Shown: positions 53,211 through 63,120, counted from the stretch's first letter. The stretch: DNA of 64,000 bases from G965215225 sp965215225 (GCA_965215225.1 OZ244039.1:1984001-2048000), one strand, 5' to 3'. Program-made: numbers and translations. Notes: a model not told the origin generated them from the sequence alone.

Positions 53211-55631
53211 ATGGCTAAATTCATCTACTGAGATTACTTTCTTAATAGCTTGATCAGCTCTTAGCCAAACTGACTTCTCATTTCTGGTAAGCTGTTTCTC
53301 CTCAACAAGATCATCAAGGAAAGCCGTCAAGGTTTGATATGGTTGTTTCCTATAACCTTCTTTCTTGATTTTCTTTCTTAGTTGACGAGCCTGGTAGTTA
53401 AGTGAGAAGGCAGTGCTTAACTGAAAAAGGGGACCATCCTTTCCTATATAAAGATCCGGCTTTAACTTTGCTGCCATGCCTTCTGGGAACTCTAATTTCT
53501 TTGCCAAATTCAGCAACTCCTTATCCTTAGGCCGTTTATAATTACACCCGAAAGGAAAGAAAGAAACCCACTTCCACAAAACCCGCAAAGGGGATGGGAC
53601 AGGAAAGTTATCTAATATTCCCACTAATGCCTCTTGCGCTTCTGATTCTAAGAGCTTTAATGTTATATCTGCTAATTGAAAGTCTATCTCAGGTTCTTCA
53701 TCCTGAATAAACCTCCTCAAGGTTGCCATGGCAGCAAAAAGACTTACCCAAGCATCGGCAAATCTTGCCGATAGAGCCTCTCTTCGTTTAAGCTCACCAC
53801 CTAGAAATACCAACGCCGAATCAGCAAGATAGGCAAACTGGGCGCTTAGTATAGCTAAGCGGCGGTAATGATGGCTCCACAATCCGGAAGGATAGTCCAA
53901 CAATATTCCTCCAGACCAACTTCCAATTATAGCAGTTGTTTTTATCTTTATAATGCGAATATAGTGTTGCCAAAGCAACCGAGAAAACTTCTCTTTATCT
54001 TTTTGCATAAGTGCCTCTGTTTCAGCGCGTAAGAAAGGATGGCAACGCATAATGCCTTGACCAAAAACAATCATATTGCGCGTCAGGATATTAGCGCCTT
54101 CAACCGTAATACCTATGGGAACGCTACGATACAACTCTTCCAAATAATTGCTCTCTCCCTTCATAATCGCCTTGCCCCCATGAACATCCATCGCGCGAGA
54201 AACCGAGTCGCGTAGTCTTTCAGTGGTAAGCAACTTAGCCATAGCCGATGCAAGCGCCGGCTTACAACCAGCATCCACCATATCGGCAGCTGCCAGACGA
54301 ACTGATCTAACCATATAGCTATTGATGGCAAGATGAGCAATGTTTTTTGCCACTCCTTCAAACTGGGCAATCGGTAATCCAAACTGTTCGCGCACCTGAG
54401 TATAGGCTGTAGCAGTCCAAGCACTAAGCTGACAACCAGCATCTGCCAACGAAGGGAGGGAAATTCCCCTTCCTACCGCCAAACATTCCATTAGCATCCG
54501 CCAGCCTTGACCAATCATCTTTCTCCCGCCTATGACATAGTCTAGAGGAATAAAGACATCCTCTCCTTCGATAGGACCATTATGAAACATCAAATCAAGA
54601 GGATTATGCCTTTTGCCTATGATTACTCCTTTAGTATCTCGTGGAATTAAAGCACAGCTAATGCCTAGCTCCCCCTTCTTCCTGGCCTTTCCGGTGGAGA
54701 GCAATCCGTCTGGGTCATAAGCCTTAAACGCTATACCTATAAGTGTGGCAATAGGCGCCAAACTTATATAGCGCTTACGCCAGTGCATACGAATACCTAG
54801 GGTCTTCTTGCCTTCAATAGTTCGCTGACAGACTATGCCATAGTCTTCTAATCCTGAAGCATCAGATCCCACCACCTCGGAGGTAAGAGCAAAACAAGGA
54901 ATTTCCTTACCAGAAGCAAGGCGTGGCAAATAGTATTTTTTCTGTTTTGCTGTTCCATAACGCAATAAAAGCTCGCCAGGTCCCAGTGAGTTGGGAACCA
55001 TGACCATCACCGCCAAGATAGGAGAACGACTGGCTAGTTTGGTAATCACAGCCGCATGAGCATTGGCTGAAAAGCCCAAACCACCATGAGAGCGAGGAAT
55101 GATCATTCCCCAAAACTTCTTATTCTTAATGAAATTCATCACCTGAGGTGGTAGTTCCTTGTGTTTAGCTATGTCGGTTGGTCTACATAAACGACAGAGC
55201 TCTTCGGTTTCATTTGCAAGGAATTTTTGTTCTGCTGTGGTCAACTTAAAGCGCGGTGCTTCCTCCAGCATAGGACCCGAACAATTGCCTAAGAATAGCT
55301 GTTTTTCCCATGATAGGTCTCCCGCATCAATGGCTATTCTTTCAGTATCACTAATAGAAGGCATAGCTTTTTGCATGAACCCATAAACCCTTCCTACCAC
55401 GAAATGACGAACCGATGGCAATCGATGAGGAATAAAAATGGCAAGAAAACCAAGTCCTATAATAATGGCAGGCAAATAAGGGAAAAATGGGACGAATATT
55501 GCTGCCAACAAATTAGCCACGAACAATATGCCAGCGCTAATCTCCATCCCACTGGCGGTTTGGGCTAATTTAGCTAAGCACCAAACATAAACCAGTAAAG
55601 CAAAAATAGTTATAACAATGGCTATAATCAT
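53205..55631 (-). CDS. fadE: Acyl-CoA dehydrogenase FadE
   Basis: 808 residues (E. coli FadE 814), the large gammaproteobacterial type that performs the first oxidation of fatty-acyl-CoA. Two N-terminal membrane segments (about 2-20 and 32-68) are followed by the dehydrogenase core (about 75-560) with FALTSEVVGSDASG, REQFGLPIAQFEG, MDVHGGKAIMKG and VEGANILTRNMIVFGQG, and the FadE-specific C-terminal domain. It complements the FadN-like, thiolase and acyl-CoA ligase genes across the pst operon. Its ATG is 6 nt after a TATAAT. Confidence 0.95.
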   Translation of the reverse strand: MIIAIVITIFALLVYVWCLAKLAQTASGMEISAGILFVANLLAAIFVPFFPYLPAIIIGLGFLAIFIPHRLPSVRHFVVGRVYGFMQKAMPSISDTERIAIDAGDLSWEKQLFLGNCSGPMLEEAPRFKLTTAEQKFLANETEELCRLCRPTDIAKHKELPPQVMNFIKNKKFWGMIIPRSHGGLGFSANAHAAVITKLASRSPILAVMVMVPNSLGPGELLLRYGTAKQKKYYLPRLASGKEIPCFALTSEVVGSDASGLEDYGIVCQRTIEGKKTLGIRMHWRKRYISLAPIATLIGIAFKAYDPDGLLSTGKARKKGELGISCALIPRDTKGVIIGKRHNPLDLMFHNGPIEGEDVFIPLDYVIGGRKMIGQGWRMLMECLAVGRGISLPSLADAGCQLSAWTATAYTQVREQFGLPIAQFEGVAKNIAHLAINSYMVRSVRLAAADMVDAGCKPALASAMAKLLTTERLRDSVSRAMDVHGGKAIMKGESNYLEELYRSVPIGITVEGANILTRNMIVFGQGIMRCHPFLRAETEALMQKDKEKFSRLLWQHYIRIIKIKTTAIIGSWSGGILLDYPSGLWSHHYRRLAILSAQFAYLADSALVFLGGELKRREALSARFADAWVSLFAAMATLRRFIQDEEPEIDFQLADITLKLLESEAQEALVGILDNFPVPSPLRVLWKWVSFFPFGCNYKRPKDKELLNLAKKLEFPEGMAAKLKPDLYIGKDGPLFQLSTAFSLNYQARQLRKKIKKEGYRKQPYQTLTAFLDDLVEEKQLTRNEKSVWLRADQAIKKVISVDEFSHL

Positions 55632-55637
55632 AAAGTC

Positions 55638-55643
55638 ATTATA
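55638..55643 (-). promoter_or_regulatory. -10 box of fadE, 6 nt before the ATG
   Basis: TATAAT on the minus strand with GACTTT between it and the fadE ATG, the same 6-nt distance as in fxsA. A TTATTG at a 17-bp spacer is a weak -35. The transcript would be leaderless. Confidence 0.5.
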
Positions 55644-55751
55644 AGCATTCTTATACTAGGCAATAAGTGAAAATAACAGCTAGAACAGAACTATAGACAT
55701 TTCAAACAGACACCATAGAATTTACTTTTTTTGGTGTTACGGTTATCTCAG

Positions 55752-56837
55752 CTATCTAAATAGAAAAGCCCTTCTTTTCTTACGTCTTACTTGAACTAAA
55801 AAATTAACAAGTGATCGTAAATATCTAGACACACCTAATCTTCTAACTATAGTAAGTAGAAGGTTCTTAATTTCTAAATCTAAATTTCTTGCCACTAAAC
55901 CAATCAACCTAATCTTAGCTAGTAAATAGTCCTCCTTTTTGTTACGTCTTGCTAAAGCCTCTTCAACAATCAAAATACACCTCTCTCGAATTTTTCTTTC
56001 CATCAGATAAAGATGAGAGCTAGGAAGAATAGGCCGAGCTTGTCGATAAGATTCATATAGATCAGGATCCGTATCTATTTCTCTAACTTTATCTACCACA
56101 TCAGCAAAAGAATCATAATCATGGCAATTTATAAAAGCCGCTGGATTAAAAAAGTTTGCTATCTTAGGATTCCCCCAGTAAATTGGAACAGTTCCCGCTA
56201 GGAAAGCATGGAAAATCTTTTCAGTTAGGTAATAATCTGATGAAGTATTTTCAAAACATATGGTGAATTTACATTCTGCTATAAAGTTTAGTTTGTCATT
56301 TTGGCCAATAGATTTTATACGCGGCATATTATTTAAACTGTATCCAGGACAATCTACTTTTTTATATTTAGACAAGAGTTTACAAAAATCCCTTCTTACC
56401 CAGGTATCCTTCTTTTCATTTCTATAAATAAAATTGCAAAATCGGGTTTTCCTGACCCTTCCCCACTTCCTCATATCTTCATCCTCCTTATTCATTAACA
56501 TACCGCGTACTTTGAAGTTTGCCAAATGAAATATCCAAAAACAGTTCTTCTTACTGTCGCGACTGTAACCAAACGAATAATCTACGCCTGAAAGGACGTT
56601 GTGTTTTTCGCCTGAAGACAAACATAGGATCGGTCGCCAGCCAAACAAAAAACGTATTCGTAATATCTTGCGATAATTCCGCCATAGGCTCCCGGGACCC
56701 GTTATATAATTCATCCATAAAATATCAGGAGAATGATCGCCTCGCTGAAATCTATAGGGCTCCCCTTTTAGAGCATCATCTAAGAAATAGCTGCTCTTCT
56801 TATCACCACACACATAAATTTCCTTTCTATTAGACAT
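55752..56837 (-). CDS. GT10-like (alpha-1,3/4-) fucosyltransferase, copy 3
   Basis: 361 residues, related along its length to the two genes at 38268-40664 but more distant. The GT10 core is intact: FCNFIYR, KKVDCPGYSLNN, KFTICFENTSSDYYLTEK, GTVPIYWG and NPAAFINCHDY. The C-terminal end is rich in Arg/Lys (RRKKRRAF), a likely membrane-binding tail. It is isolated between fadE and bepA, on the opposite strand to the other two copies, with no comM-tail sequence around it. Confidence 0.87.
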   Translation of the reverse strand: MSNRKEIYVCGDKKSSYFLDDALKGEPYRFQRGDHSPDILWMNYITGPGSLWRNYRKILRIRFLFGWRPILCLSSGEKHNVLSGVDYSFGYSRDSKKNCFWIFHLANFKVRGMLMNKEDEDMRKWGRVRKTRFCNFIYRNEKKDTWVRRDFCKLLSKYKKVDCPGYSLNNMPRIKSIGQNDKLNFIAECKFTICFENTSSDYYLTEKIFHAFLAGTVPIYWGNPKIANFFNPAAFINCHDYDSFADVVDKVREIDTDPDLYESYRQARPILPSSHLYLMERKIRERCILIVEEALARRNKKEDYLLAKIRLIGLVARNLDLEIKNLLLTIVRRLGVSRYLRSLVNFLVQVRRKKRRAFLFR

Positions 56838-56900
56838 AAACAGAATTATAAGTGGTAATAAAGCATCACTCCTCTTAGCAGTTCACCAGCAATAAAAATC

Positions 56901-58271
56901 TCAATCTATCGCCAAATCATTATGAAGGATTTCCAAGCGCGCCAGGAGGACTTCATCTGTATTCACCTCTTGTTTTGCAAGTTGGTAATTAATCTCAGCA
57001 CTCCTAGTTTCCCCAGTGAGTAGCTGATATGCCATACGGGTGCGGAAGGTATTATACTCGTCGTCTGATTTTTCATAATAGCCTTGTAGTAACTGCCATG
57101 GATGTTCATCATGAGGACGATTCTTCGTAACCACTTCCATGCTTCTGATAGCCTTTTCATAGCTCCCTTCGGCCGCATAGGCTAAGGCTAGGTAATAACT
57201 CCAGACTATATCATCATCCCTTTTATAGCGTTTCTCTTTAAGAAGCAAGTCTATTGCCAGCTTGGTTTGTTTCGCGTGAATTAAGGCTTCCACATATGAA
57301 AGGAACAAAAAATCTGACAGCGGATAAGTATCAGAGACCTTCTTAAGTAAGATGGCTGCTTCTTTATCCTTGCCATTGTTTATTAGTTTCATTGCCTGAG
57401 CATACTGAGCAAGAGTGCCTCCCATAGCCAAGTAATTATGAAGGATGGGTAAGCCTAATTGAGCAGCAATATAAATTCTAGTATAAGGATAATCACTATA
57501 ATGAGAAGCTGAAATCCGTTCCTCACCTAAGGCTCGTAATTGAGCAGCATTTATTCTATCAGCTAAAAAAGGATGGGTTCTCATATATTCAGCACCAGAT
57601 TCCTCCCCTCCTGCTTGTAATAAGCGGCGATAAAGATTAGCCGCATCGGAGGGAGAAAACTGTCCTCGCCTCATAAACAATATCGCCTGACTATCCGCCT
57701 CAGTTTCAAAACGACGAGAGGTCCTTAGCTGAGACTCAATTTGAAAGTTGGCAGTCCCATAAATGGCAAGTATGCCAGCTGGTATATTGCCGCTCATCAC
57801 AAGTCCCAGCCCGGCAAGAGCGCCAGCAAGAGAAACATCATTCCTTTGTTGTGCATCTTCTAGCATACGGATAAAATGGCGTTGACTAAGATGAGCCAAC
57901 TCATGAGCCAAAACGGAAGCAAATTCGCTTTCGGTTTCAGCCAAGCGCCATAAGCCTAAGTTAACTCCAACTATTCCCCCCGGAGCAGCAAAAGCATTAA
58001 ATTCTTGTGAAGATAGTATGCGAATGTTCATCTCATAATGCGCCAGCTCTTCCCCCTGCCGTAGACGCGCCACAAGATCTTCCAAATAGTGTTGAAGCAA
58101 AAAGTTATTATAGGGCTCTAGCAAAGAATAGTTCTGTCGCCACCATTTAGTTCCTATACGTTCTTCCTCTGCCACTGAGATAGAAGACCCTATGGTTAGA
58201 TCAGCAATCTCATCCGCATAGCAAAAGGGTGCCAATGCAATCAAAAATGACAATAGCCAGTATCTCATCAT
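56901..58271 (-). CDS. bepA: BepA-like periplasmic M48 metalloprotease with TPRs
   Basis: 456 residues (E. coli BepA 487). A signal peptide ends about residue 19 (FCYADEIA). The M48 domain has HELAH (His123, Glu124, His127) and the third zinc ligand Glu191 in RRFETEADS. TPR-like helices fill about 290-456. BepA assists or removes stalled outer membrane proteins such as LptD. Two ATGs are possible (58271 and 58268). The first lies only 6 nt after the tRNA-Arg 3' end, so it shares a transcript with that tRNA. Confidence 0.92.
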   Translation of the reverse strand: MMRYWLLSFLIALAPFCYADEIADLTIGSSISVAEEERIGTKWWRQNYSLLEPYNNFLLQHYLEDLVARLRQGEELAHYEMNIRILSSQEFNAFAAPGGIVGVNLGLWRLAETESEFASVLAHELAHLSQRHFIRMLEDAQQRNDVSLAGALAGLGLVMSGNIPAGILAIYGTANFQIESQLRTSRRFETEADSQAILFMRRGQFSPSDAANLYRRLLQAGGEESGAEYMRTHPFLADRINAAQLRALGEERISASHYSDYPYTRIYIAAQLGLPILHNYLAMGGTLAQYAQAMKLINNGKDKEAAILLKKVSDTYPLSDFLFLSYVEALIHAKQTKLAIDLLLKEKRYKRDDDIVWSYYLALAYAAEGSYEKAIRSMEVVTKNRPHDEHPWQLLQGYYEKSDDEYNTFRTRMAYQLLTGETRSAEINYQLAKQEVNTDEVLLARLEILHNDLAID

Positions 58272-58277
58272 AAACTA

Positions 58278-58351
<74 letters not shown>

Positions 58352-58359
58352 ATCTAAAA

Positions 58360-59229
58360 TCATTTCAATCTCTTAATAAGACTTGAAGTATCCCAACGGC
58401 CACCTCCTTGCTGTTGTAATTCGGCATAAAAACTATCAACCATTTGAGTAACTGGCAAGGATACTCCAATCCGACTTGCTTCCTCCAATGCCATTGCCAA
58501 ATCCTTGCGCATCCAATCAACGGCAAAGCCAAAATCAAACTTATCTTCAAGCATAGTTTTATAACGGTTTTCCATCTGCCAAGACTGTGCCGCTCCTCTA
58601 GAAATTGCCCTCATTACCTTTTCCATATCTAGCTGAGCGCGAGAGCCAAATTCAATTCCTTCAGCCAATGCCTGAACCAATCCAGCTATACATATTTGAT
58701 TGACCATCTTGGCCAACTGGCCACAGCCCACAGCACCAATCAGTTCAATGGTAGAAGCATAGGCCATAAAAATCGGTTGGGCAAAACGAAAAACCTCTTC
58801 TTCGCCGCCGCACATTACAGTCAACAGGCCCCTTTCTGCCCCAGCTTGCCCTCCTGAGACAGGTGCATCAAGGAAAAAGAGGCCTCTTCGTTCGGCGCTC
58901 TTAGCTAGTTCGCGCGCCAAAATAGCCGATGCAGTCGTATGATCAATAAGAACCGCCCCTTTCTTCATAGTAGCAAAGACCCCTTCTGCCCCCTGACTTA
59001 CCTCACGAACATCCCTATCACCACCAACACAAATCAAGACAAAATCCGCGTCCGCCGCTGCCTCTGCTGGACTATGACATAGACTGCCTGAATATTCTGA
59101 CACCCATTCTTCAGCTCGTTTAGTTGTTCTATTGAATACACTAAGAGCAAACCCTTTCCTAACAAGGTGTCCTGCCATAGGATACCCCATTGTCCCCAGA
59201 CCTATGAAAGCTAATTTATTCTTGCGCAC
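58360..59229 (-). CDS. Beta-hydroxyacid dehydrogenase (GarR/MmsB-like)
   Basis: 289 residues of the 3-hydroxyisobutyrate / tartronate semialdehyde reductase family. The NAD(P) motif is IGLGTMGYPMAGHL (about 9-22); DAPVSGGQAGAE and GCGQLAKMVNQI, with the catalytic Lys, follow. Members cannot be told apart by motif, so the substrate is open (tartronate semialdehyde, 3-hydroxyisobutyrate or succinic semialdehyde). The start is a GTG at 59229 behind a run of GAGGAAAA repeats. It follows atpG by 68 nt, where atpD would be expected. Confidence 0.88.
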   Translation of the reverse strand: MRKNKLAFIGLGTMGYPMAGHLVRKGFALSVFNRTTKRAEEWVSEYSGSLCHSPAEAAADADFVLICVGGDRDVREVSQGAEGVFATMKKGAVLIDHTTASAILARELAKSAERRGLFFLDAPVSGGQAGAERGLLTVMCGGEEEVFRFAQPIFMAYASTIELIGAVGCGQLAKMVNQICIAGLVQALAEGIEFGSRAQLDMEKVMRAISRGAAQSWQMENRYKTMLEDKFDFGFAVDWMRKDLAMALEEASRIGVSLPVTQMVDSFYAELQQQGGGRWDTSSLIKRLK

Positions 59230-59265
59230 CTCTTTTCCTCTTTTCCTCTTTCCTCTTTTCCTCCC
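59230..59265 (-). repeat. Purine microsatellite of GAGGAAAA units at the ribosome-binding site
   Basis: On the minus strand GGGAGG followed by four units of GAGGAAA or GAGGAAAA leading directly into the GTG start of the dehydrogenase gene. Every unit contains GAGG, a Shine-Dalgarno core, so the start has a ladder of possible ribosome-binding sites, unusual in a window where most starts have none. A change in unit number could alter translation. Confidence 0.75.
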
Positions 59266-59297
59266 TTTATATGATAGAGAAAAATCATTTCATAATA

Positions 59298-60158
59298 TCA
59301 GAGCGCCTCAGAACCTCCAACGATTTCAGAAATCTCTTGAGTAATGACCGCTTGACGCGCCTTGTTATAAACAAGCTGTAACTGGTCAATCAACTCGCCG
59401 GCGTTATCTGTTGCATTTTTCATCGCGATCATACGCGCTGCTTGTTCACATGAGACATTCTCCACTACAGCCTGATACAGAATTGATTCGGTATATCTAT
59501 GCATTAGGCGGGCTAAGATCTCTACTGGTTCTGGCTCATAGAGATAATCCCATTTTCCCTTATCCTCCTCTTCTTCTTCATCTATCAAGGGCAAAAGCTG
59601 CTGTAAAGTAGGATTCTGTGTCATGGTATTGACAAACCTATTAAAAGCAACATAGAGAATATCTATCTCTTTATTTAGATATAGATCCAGCATCACCTGT
59701 AGACTGCCGGCCAGATCCTTAACCTCTACTGCTTCACCCAGCTGAGTCTGGGCTGCATCCACTTGCTTTTTCATTACCTTAAAAAAGGCATTGGCTTTCT
59801 TACCTAATACAGCATAACGAGCGCCTATTCCTTTTCCCTTCCATTCCTGCTCAGCCTGTAGAACCTTTCTAAATAGGTTATAGTTAAGCGCGCCGCACAA
59901 CCCCCTATCACTAGAAACCACTATGACCCCTGCATTGTGTAGCTGCCTTGTTTCGGTAAATGGATGGCGATATTCAGCAGATGCCCCCCCTATATGTCTG
60001 ATTAATCCCAACATATTATCACTATAAGGACGACTGGCAGCCATCCGCTCTTGAACCTTACGCATCTTACTTGCAGCCACCAGCTCCATCGCGCTGGTTA
60101 TCTTTTGGGTGCTCTTTATGCTGCGTATCTTATTTTTTATCTCTTTACCTATTGCCAT
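59298..60158 (-). CDS. atpG: ATP synthase gamma subunit
   Basis: 286 residues, the central rotor shaft of F1. The N-terminal KEIKNKIRSIKSTQKIT, SSDRGLCGALN and the C-terminal helix MKNATDNAGELI are diagnostic. Its start overlaps atpA by 10 nt. In E. coli and most relatives atpD and atpC follow; here the next gene is a beta-hydroxyacid dehydrogenase. Confidence 0.96.
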   Translation of the reverse strand: MAIGKEIKNKIRSIKSTQKITSAMELVAASKMRKVQERMAASRPYSDNMLGLIRHIGGASAEYRHPFTETRQLHNAGVIVVSSDRGLCGALNYNLFRKVLQAEQEWKGKGIGARYAVLGKKANAFFKVMKKQVDAAQTQLGEAVEVKDLAGSLQVMLDLYLNKEIDILYVAFNRFVNTMTQNPTLQQLLPLIDEEEEEDKGKWDYLYEPEPVEILARLMHRYTESILYQAVVENVSCEQAARMIAMKNATDNAGELIDQLQLVYNKARQAVITQEISEIVGGSEAL

Positions 60159-61696
60159 CCGCTCTTATTCTTAAAGTCTTCTAAGGCTCTCTTCAAACGA
60201 GCTGCTATATCATCATCATAAGCCCCCTCCTTGTTAATATCATCCATTAGTTCTTGCTGCTGCGTATTCATATAAGAATGAAGAGCCATCTCATAATCTA
60301 CCACCTTATCTTGTGGGACATCCGCAACAAACCCCTCATTGGCAGCAAAAAGGCTCACCGCTATATGAGCAACACTCAAAGGAGCATATTGCTTTTGCTT
60401 CATTAGCTCAGTGACTCTGAGCCCATGTTCTAACTGTTTGCGAGTCGCCTCATCTAGATCTGAGGCAAACTGAGCAAAAGCGGCCAATTCACGATACTGC
60501 GCCAAAGCAAGACGAATACCACCGCCTAGTTTCTTAATAATTTGGGTCTGAGCTGCTCCTCCCACCCGAGATACAGAAAGACCCGCATTAATGGCCGGCC
60601 GGATACCTGCATTGAAAAGATCAGTCTCCATATATATCTGACCATCAGTAATAGATATGACATTAGTAGGAATGAAAGCAGACACATCGCCAGCCTGTGT
60701 TTCTATGATTGGCAATGCGGTTAGAGAACCGGTTCTATCCTTTACTTCCCCATTCGTTTCTTTGACAACATATTCGCTATTGACTCTTGCTGCCCGCTCC
60801 AACAAACGAGAGTGAAGATAAAAAACATCGCCTGGATAAGCCTCCCTTCCTGGTGGTCGCCGCAGCAACAATGAAATCTGGCGATAGGCCCAGGCATGCT
60901 TTGTCAAGTCATCATAAATAATAAGCGCATCCTCTCCCCTATCGCGAAAATATTCGCCCATCGCGCAACCAGAATAAGCAGCAATGAACTGCATAGAAGC
61001 CGGGGCAGCAGCCGGGGCGGCCACCACAATAGTATGGGCTAGAGCACTGTGTTCTGCTAGCTTAGTTACTATGTTTGCAATAGAGGATTGCTTTTGTCCT
61101 ATTGCCACATAGATACATTTAATGCCGGTTTGTCTTTGATTAATAATTGTGTCTATAGCCACAGCAGTCTTGCCGGTCTGGCGGTCGCCAATGATTAGCT
61201 CTCTTTGCCCTCTTCCTATGGGAACCATCGCATCCAGAGCCTTATAACCAGTTTGAACTGGTTGAGAGACAGATTGCCGGCTAATGACCCCAGGAGCCAC
61301 TCTCTCAATTGGTAGGCTAGCAGCCGCCTTAATTTCGCCTCGCCCATCAACTGGCACACCCAATGCATCCACCACCCTGCCTAATAACTCTTCTCCCACT
61401 GGAACTTCTAATACCCGACCAGTGCACCGCGCCTTATCCCCTTCTTGTAGATGCTCATAGTCGCCAAGAACCACCGCGCCAATAGAATCCCTTTCTAGAT
61501 TCAATGCCATGCCATAAGTATTATTAGGCAACTCTATCATCTCCCCATATTGAACATCGTGTAATCCGTAGATTCTTAGTATTCCGTCAGAAACCCCAAT
61601 TATCGTCCCTTCGCTCGCAGCCTCAGCAGTGAGCGAAAGATCGGCTATCTTTTTACGGATGACATCGCTTATTTCTGTAGCATTTAATTTTTCCAT
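60149..61696 (-). CDS. atpA: ATP synthase alpha subunit
   Basis: 515 residues (E. coli 513), the non-catalytic nucleotide-binding F1 subunit. The P-loop GDRQTGKTA (about 169-177), the Walker B-like ALIIYDDLTKHA and PAINAGLSVSRVGGAAQ are present. The protein begins MEKLNATEISDVIRKKI. It lies 5 nt after atpH. Confidence 0.97.
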   Translation of the reverse strand: MEKLNATEISDVIRKKIADLSLTAEAASEGTIIGVSDGILRIYGLHDVQYGEMIELPNNTYGMALNLERDSIGAVVLGDYEHLQEGDKARCTGRVLEVPVGEELLGRVVDALGVPVDGRGEIKAAASLPIERVAPGVISRQSVSQPVQTGYKALDAMVPIGRGQRELIIGDRQTGKTAVAIDTIINQRQTGIKCIYVAIGQKQSSIANIVTKLAEHSALAHTIVVAAPAAAPASMQFIAAYSGCAMGEYFRDRGEDALIIYDDLTKHAWAYRQISLLLRRPPGREAYPGDVFYLHSRLLERAARVNSEYVVKETNGEVKDRTGSLTALPIIETQAGDVSAFIPTNVISITDGQIYMETDLFNAGIRPAINAGLSVSRVGGAAQTQIIKKLGGGIRLALAQYRELAAFAQFASDLDEATRKQLEHGLRVTELMKQKQYAPLSVAHIAVSLFAANEGFVADVPQDKVVDYEMALHSYMNTQQQELMDDINKEGAYDDDIAARLKRALEDFKNKSGWQ

Positions 61697-61701
61697 TTGA
61701 C

Positions 61702-62223
61702 TTAAAAGATATTCTTTAATTTGTTTACTTTTTCTTTAATGGAGTAGTTGAATGATTCATTGTCCAAGTCAATCACAACCCCTGCCTTCAAATCACGAAC
61801 CACCTTCTCCTTCAACAAGATCTTCTTGCCACTAAGATGAGATAGGTAGCCTATTAGTTTGTGCCTTTCCCCTTCTTCTAAGGGGAAAGCAGTTTGAACC
61901 TGGGCAATCAGTTCATTTTCCTTCTTTAGTTTCATCTCCTCAAAGAGATTGGCAATCGTAGGTAAAAAAGCTATTCGCCCATTAGCTAGCAATAGTTGAA
62001 GAAAATTACTCTGTTGATCATTAGCTGGCTCACTCAATAGGTTAAACAATAGAGATATCTTATTTTTCCGGCTGACAGTAGGATTCATAAGATGCTGGGC
62101 TAGTCTTTGTTCCTTTAAGCTAGTTGCCAAAGAAAATAGAAAGTGAGCCCACGAGCCGATTTCTCCTAGCTCTTCGGCAAGTTGAAAAGCAGCCCGAGCA
62201 TAGGGTCGCGCAATGGTTTCCAT
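61702..62223 (-). CDS. atpH: ATP synthase delta subunit
   Basis: 173 residues, connects F1 to the peripheral stalk. The N-terminal ARPYARAAFQLAEE and the C-terminal KVVRDLKAGVVIDLDNESFNYS are typical of OSCP/delta. It lies 2 nt after the atpF stop. Confidence 0.95.
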   Translation of the reverse strand: METIARPYARAAFQLAEELGEIGSWAHFLFSLATSLKEQRLAQHLMNPTVSRKNKISLLFNLLSEPANDQQSNFLQLLLANGRIAFLPTIANLFEEMKLKKENELIAQVQTAFPLEEGERHKLIGYLSHLSGKKILLKEKVVRDLKAGVVIDLDNESFNYSIKEKVNKLKNIF

Positions 62224-62225
62224 AT

Positions 62226-62714
62226 TTAATTAGGCTTAGCTCCTTGAGAATGCCTATTTAAAGAGGCAAGGATAGATTTATGTGAATTCATATCCACTTC
62301 CCTATCCAAAATCTTATTAACTCCCTGGCTAACAAGACTTCCTATCTCTTGGTAGAGACCAGCGCGAGCTTCGCTTATCCCTTGCGCTATTTCCTGTTGA
62401 GCACCAGCCAAGATACGCTGTTTCTCCGTTTCGGCATTCTGGCGAGCATCCTCTACAATCTGATCCGCTTGCTTATGAGCATTGGCAAGAATGGTTTGTG
62501 CCTGTTTCTTACCTTCCGCCACTAAAGCCCCTACCTTCTTTTCTGCTTGCAACAGATCATGCTGCGCCTTTTCTGCCGCCTCTAGTCCATCACTTATCTT
62601 CTTTTGTCGCTCTCGTAAAATAGCCATAAGAGGCGGCCAAACGAATTTCATACAAAAGCCAACAAACAATGTGAAGGCTATGGCTTGACCTAGAAGAGTT
62701 AGGGTAATACTCAC
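62226..62714 (-). CDS. atpF: ATP synthase b subunit
   Basis: 162 residues, peripheral stalk. One N-terminal membrane helix (about 5-25, LTLLGQAIAFTLFVGFCMKF) leads into a long Lys/Glu/Ala-rich coiled coil. It begins with GTG, whose GTGA overlaps the atpE stop by 4 nt. Confidence 0.95.
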   Translation of the reverse strand: MSITLTLLGQAIAFTLFVGFCMKFVWPPLMAILRERQKKISDGLEAAEKAQHDLLQAEKKVGALVAEGKKQAQTILANAHKQADQIVEDARQNAETEKQRILAGAQQEIAQGISEARAGLYQEIGSLVSQGVNKILDREVDMNSHKSILASLNRHSQGAKPN

Positions 62715-62968
62715 CCGCCTAGCTGAGCAAGAAATGGATTAGCAAAAGTGAAGAATAGGGCAATGCCTACACCTATCATAGGCACAGCATCAAGTAATCC
62801 TGCCACTATGAACATCTTAACCTGTAGCATTGGCGCAAGTTCTGGTTGGCGGGCTGTTCCTTCAAGGAATCTGCCACCCAAAAGACCGAAACCTATAGCT
62901 GTTCCTAAAGCGCCAAGGCCTATTAGAATGGCTACCGCAAGGGCGGTAAAAGCAATAATAGTTTCCAT
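62711..62968 (-). CDS. atpE: ATP synthase c subunit
   Basis: 85 residues, the proton-carrying ring protein: two membrane helices joined by the polar loop RFLEGTARQPE. The proton-binding residue is Asp60 (AGLLDAVPMIGVG). I see no Na+-type glutamine or serine signature, so proton coupling is expected. There is no Shine-Dalgarno in front of the ATG although this must be the most highly made subunit; upstream is AU-rich (62969-63120). Confidence 0.96.
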   Translation of the reverse strand: METIIAFTALAVAILIGLGALGTAIGFGLLGGRFLEGTARQPELAPMLQVKMFIVAGLLDAVPMIGVGIALFFTFANPFLAQLGG

Positions 62969-63120
62969 AAATTTTCTGAATTGGTAATTTCTTAGTAATT
63001 GAAACCAACTGAAAGGATTCAGCTGAAGAAAAAGCTATTATAAAAGCAATCGTTCAATATAGTCATAAATAATTTGATAATCTTTGATTTTGAATGAAAA
63101 AAATCTAAATTAAGGTCTGT

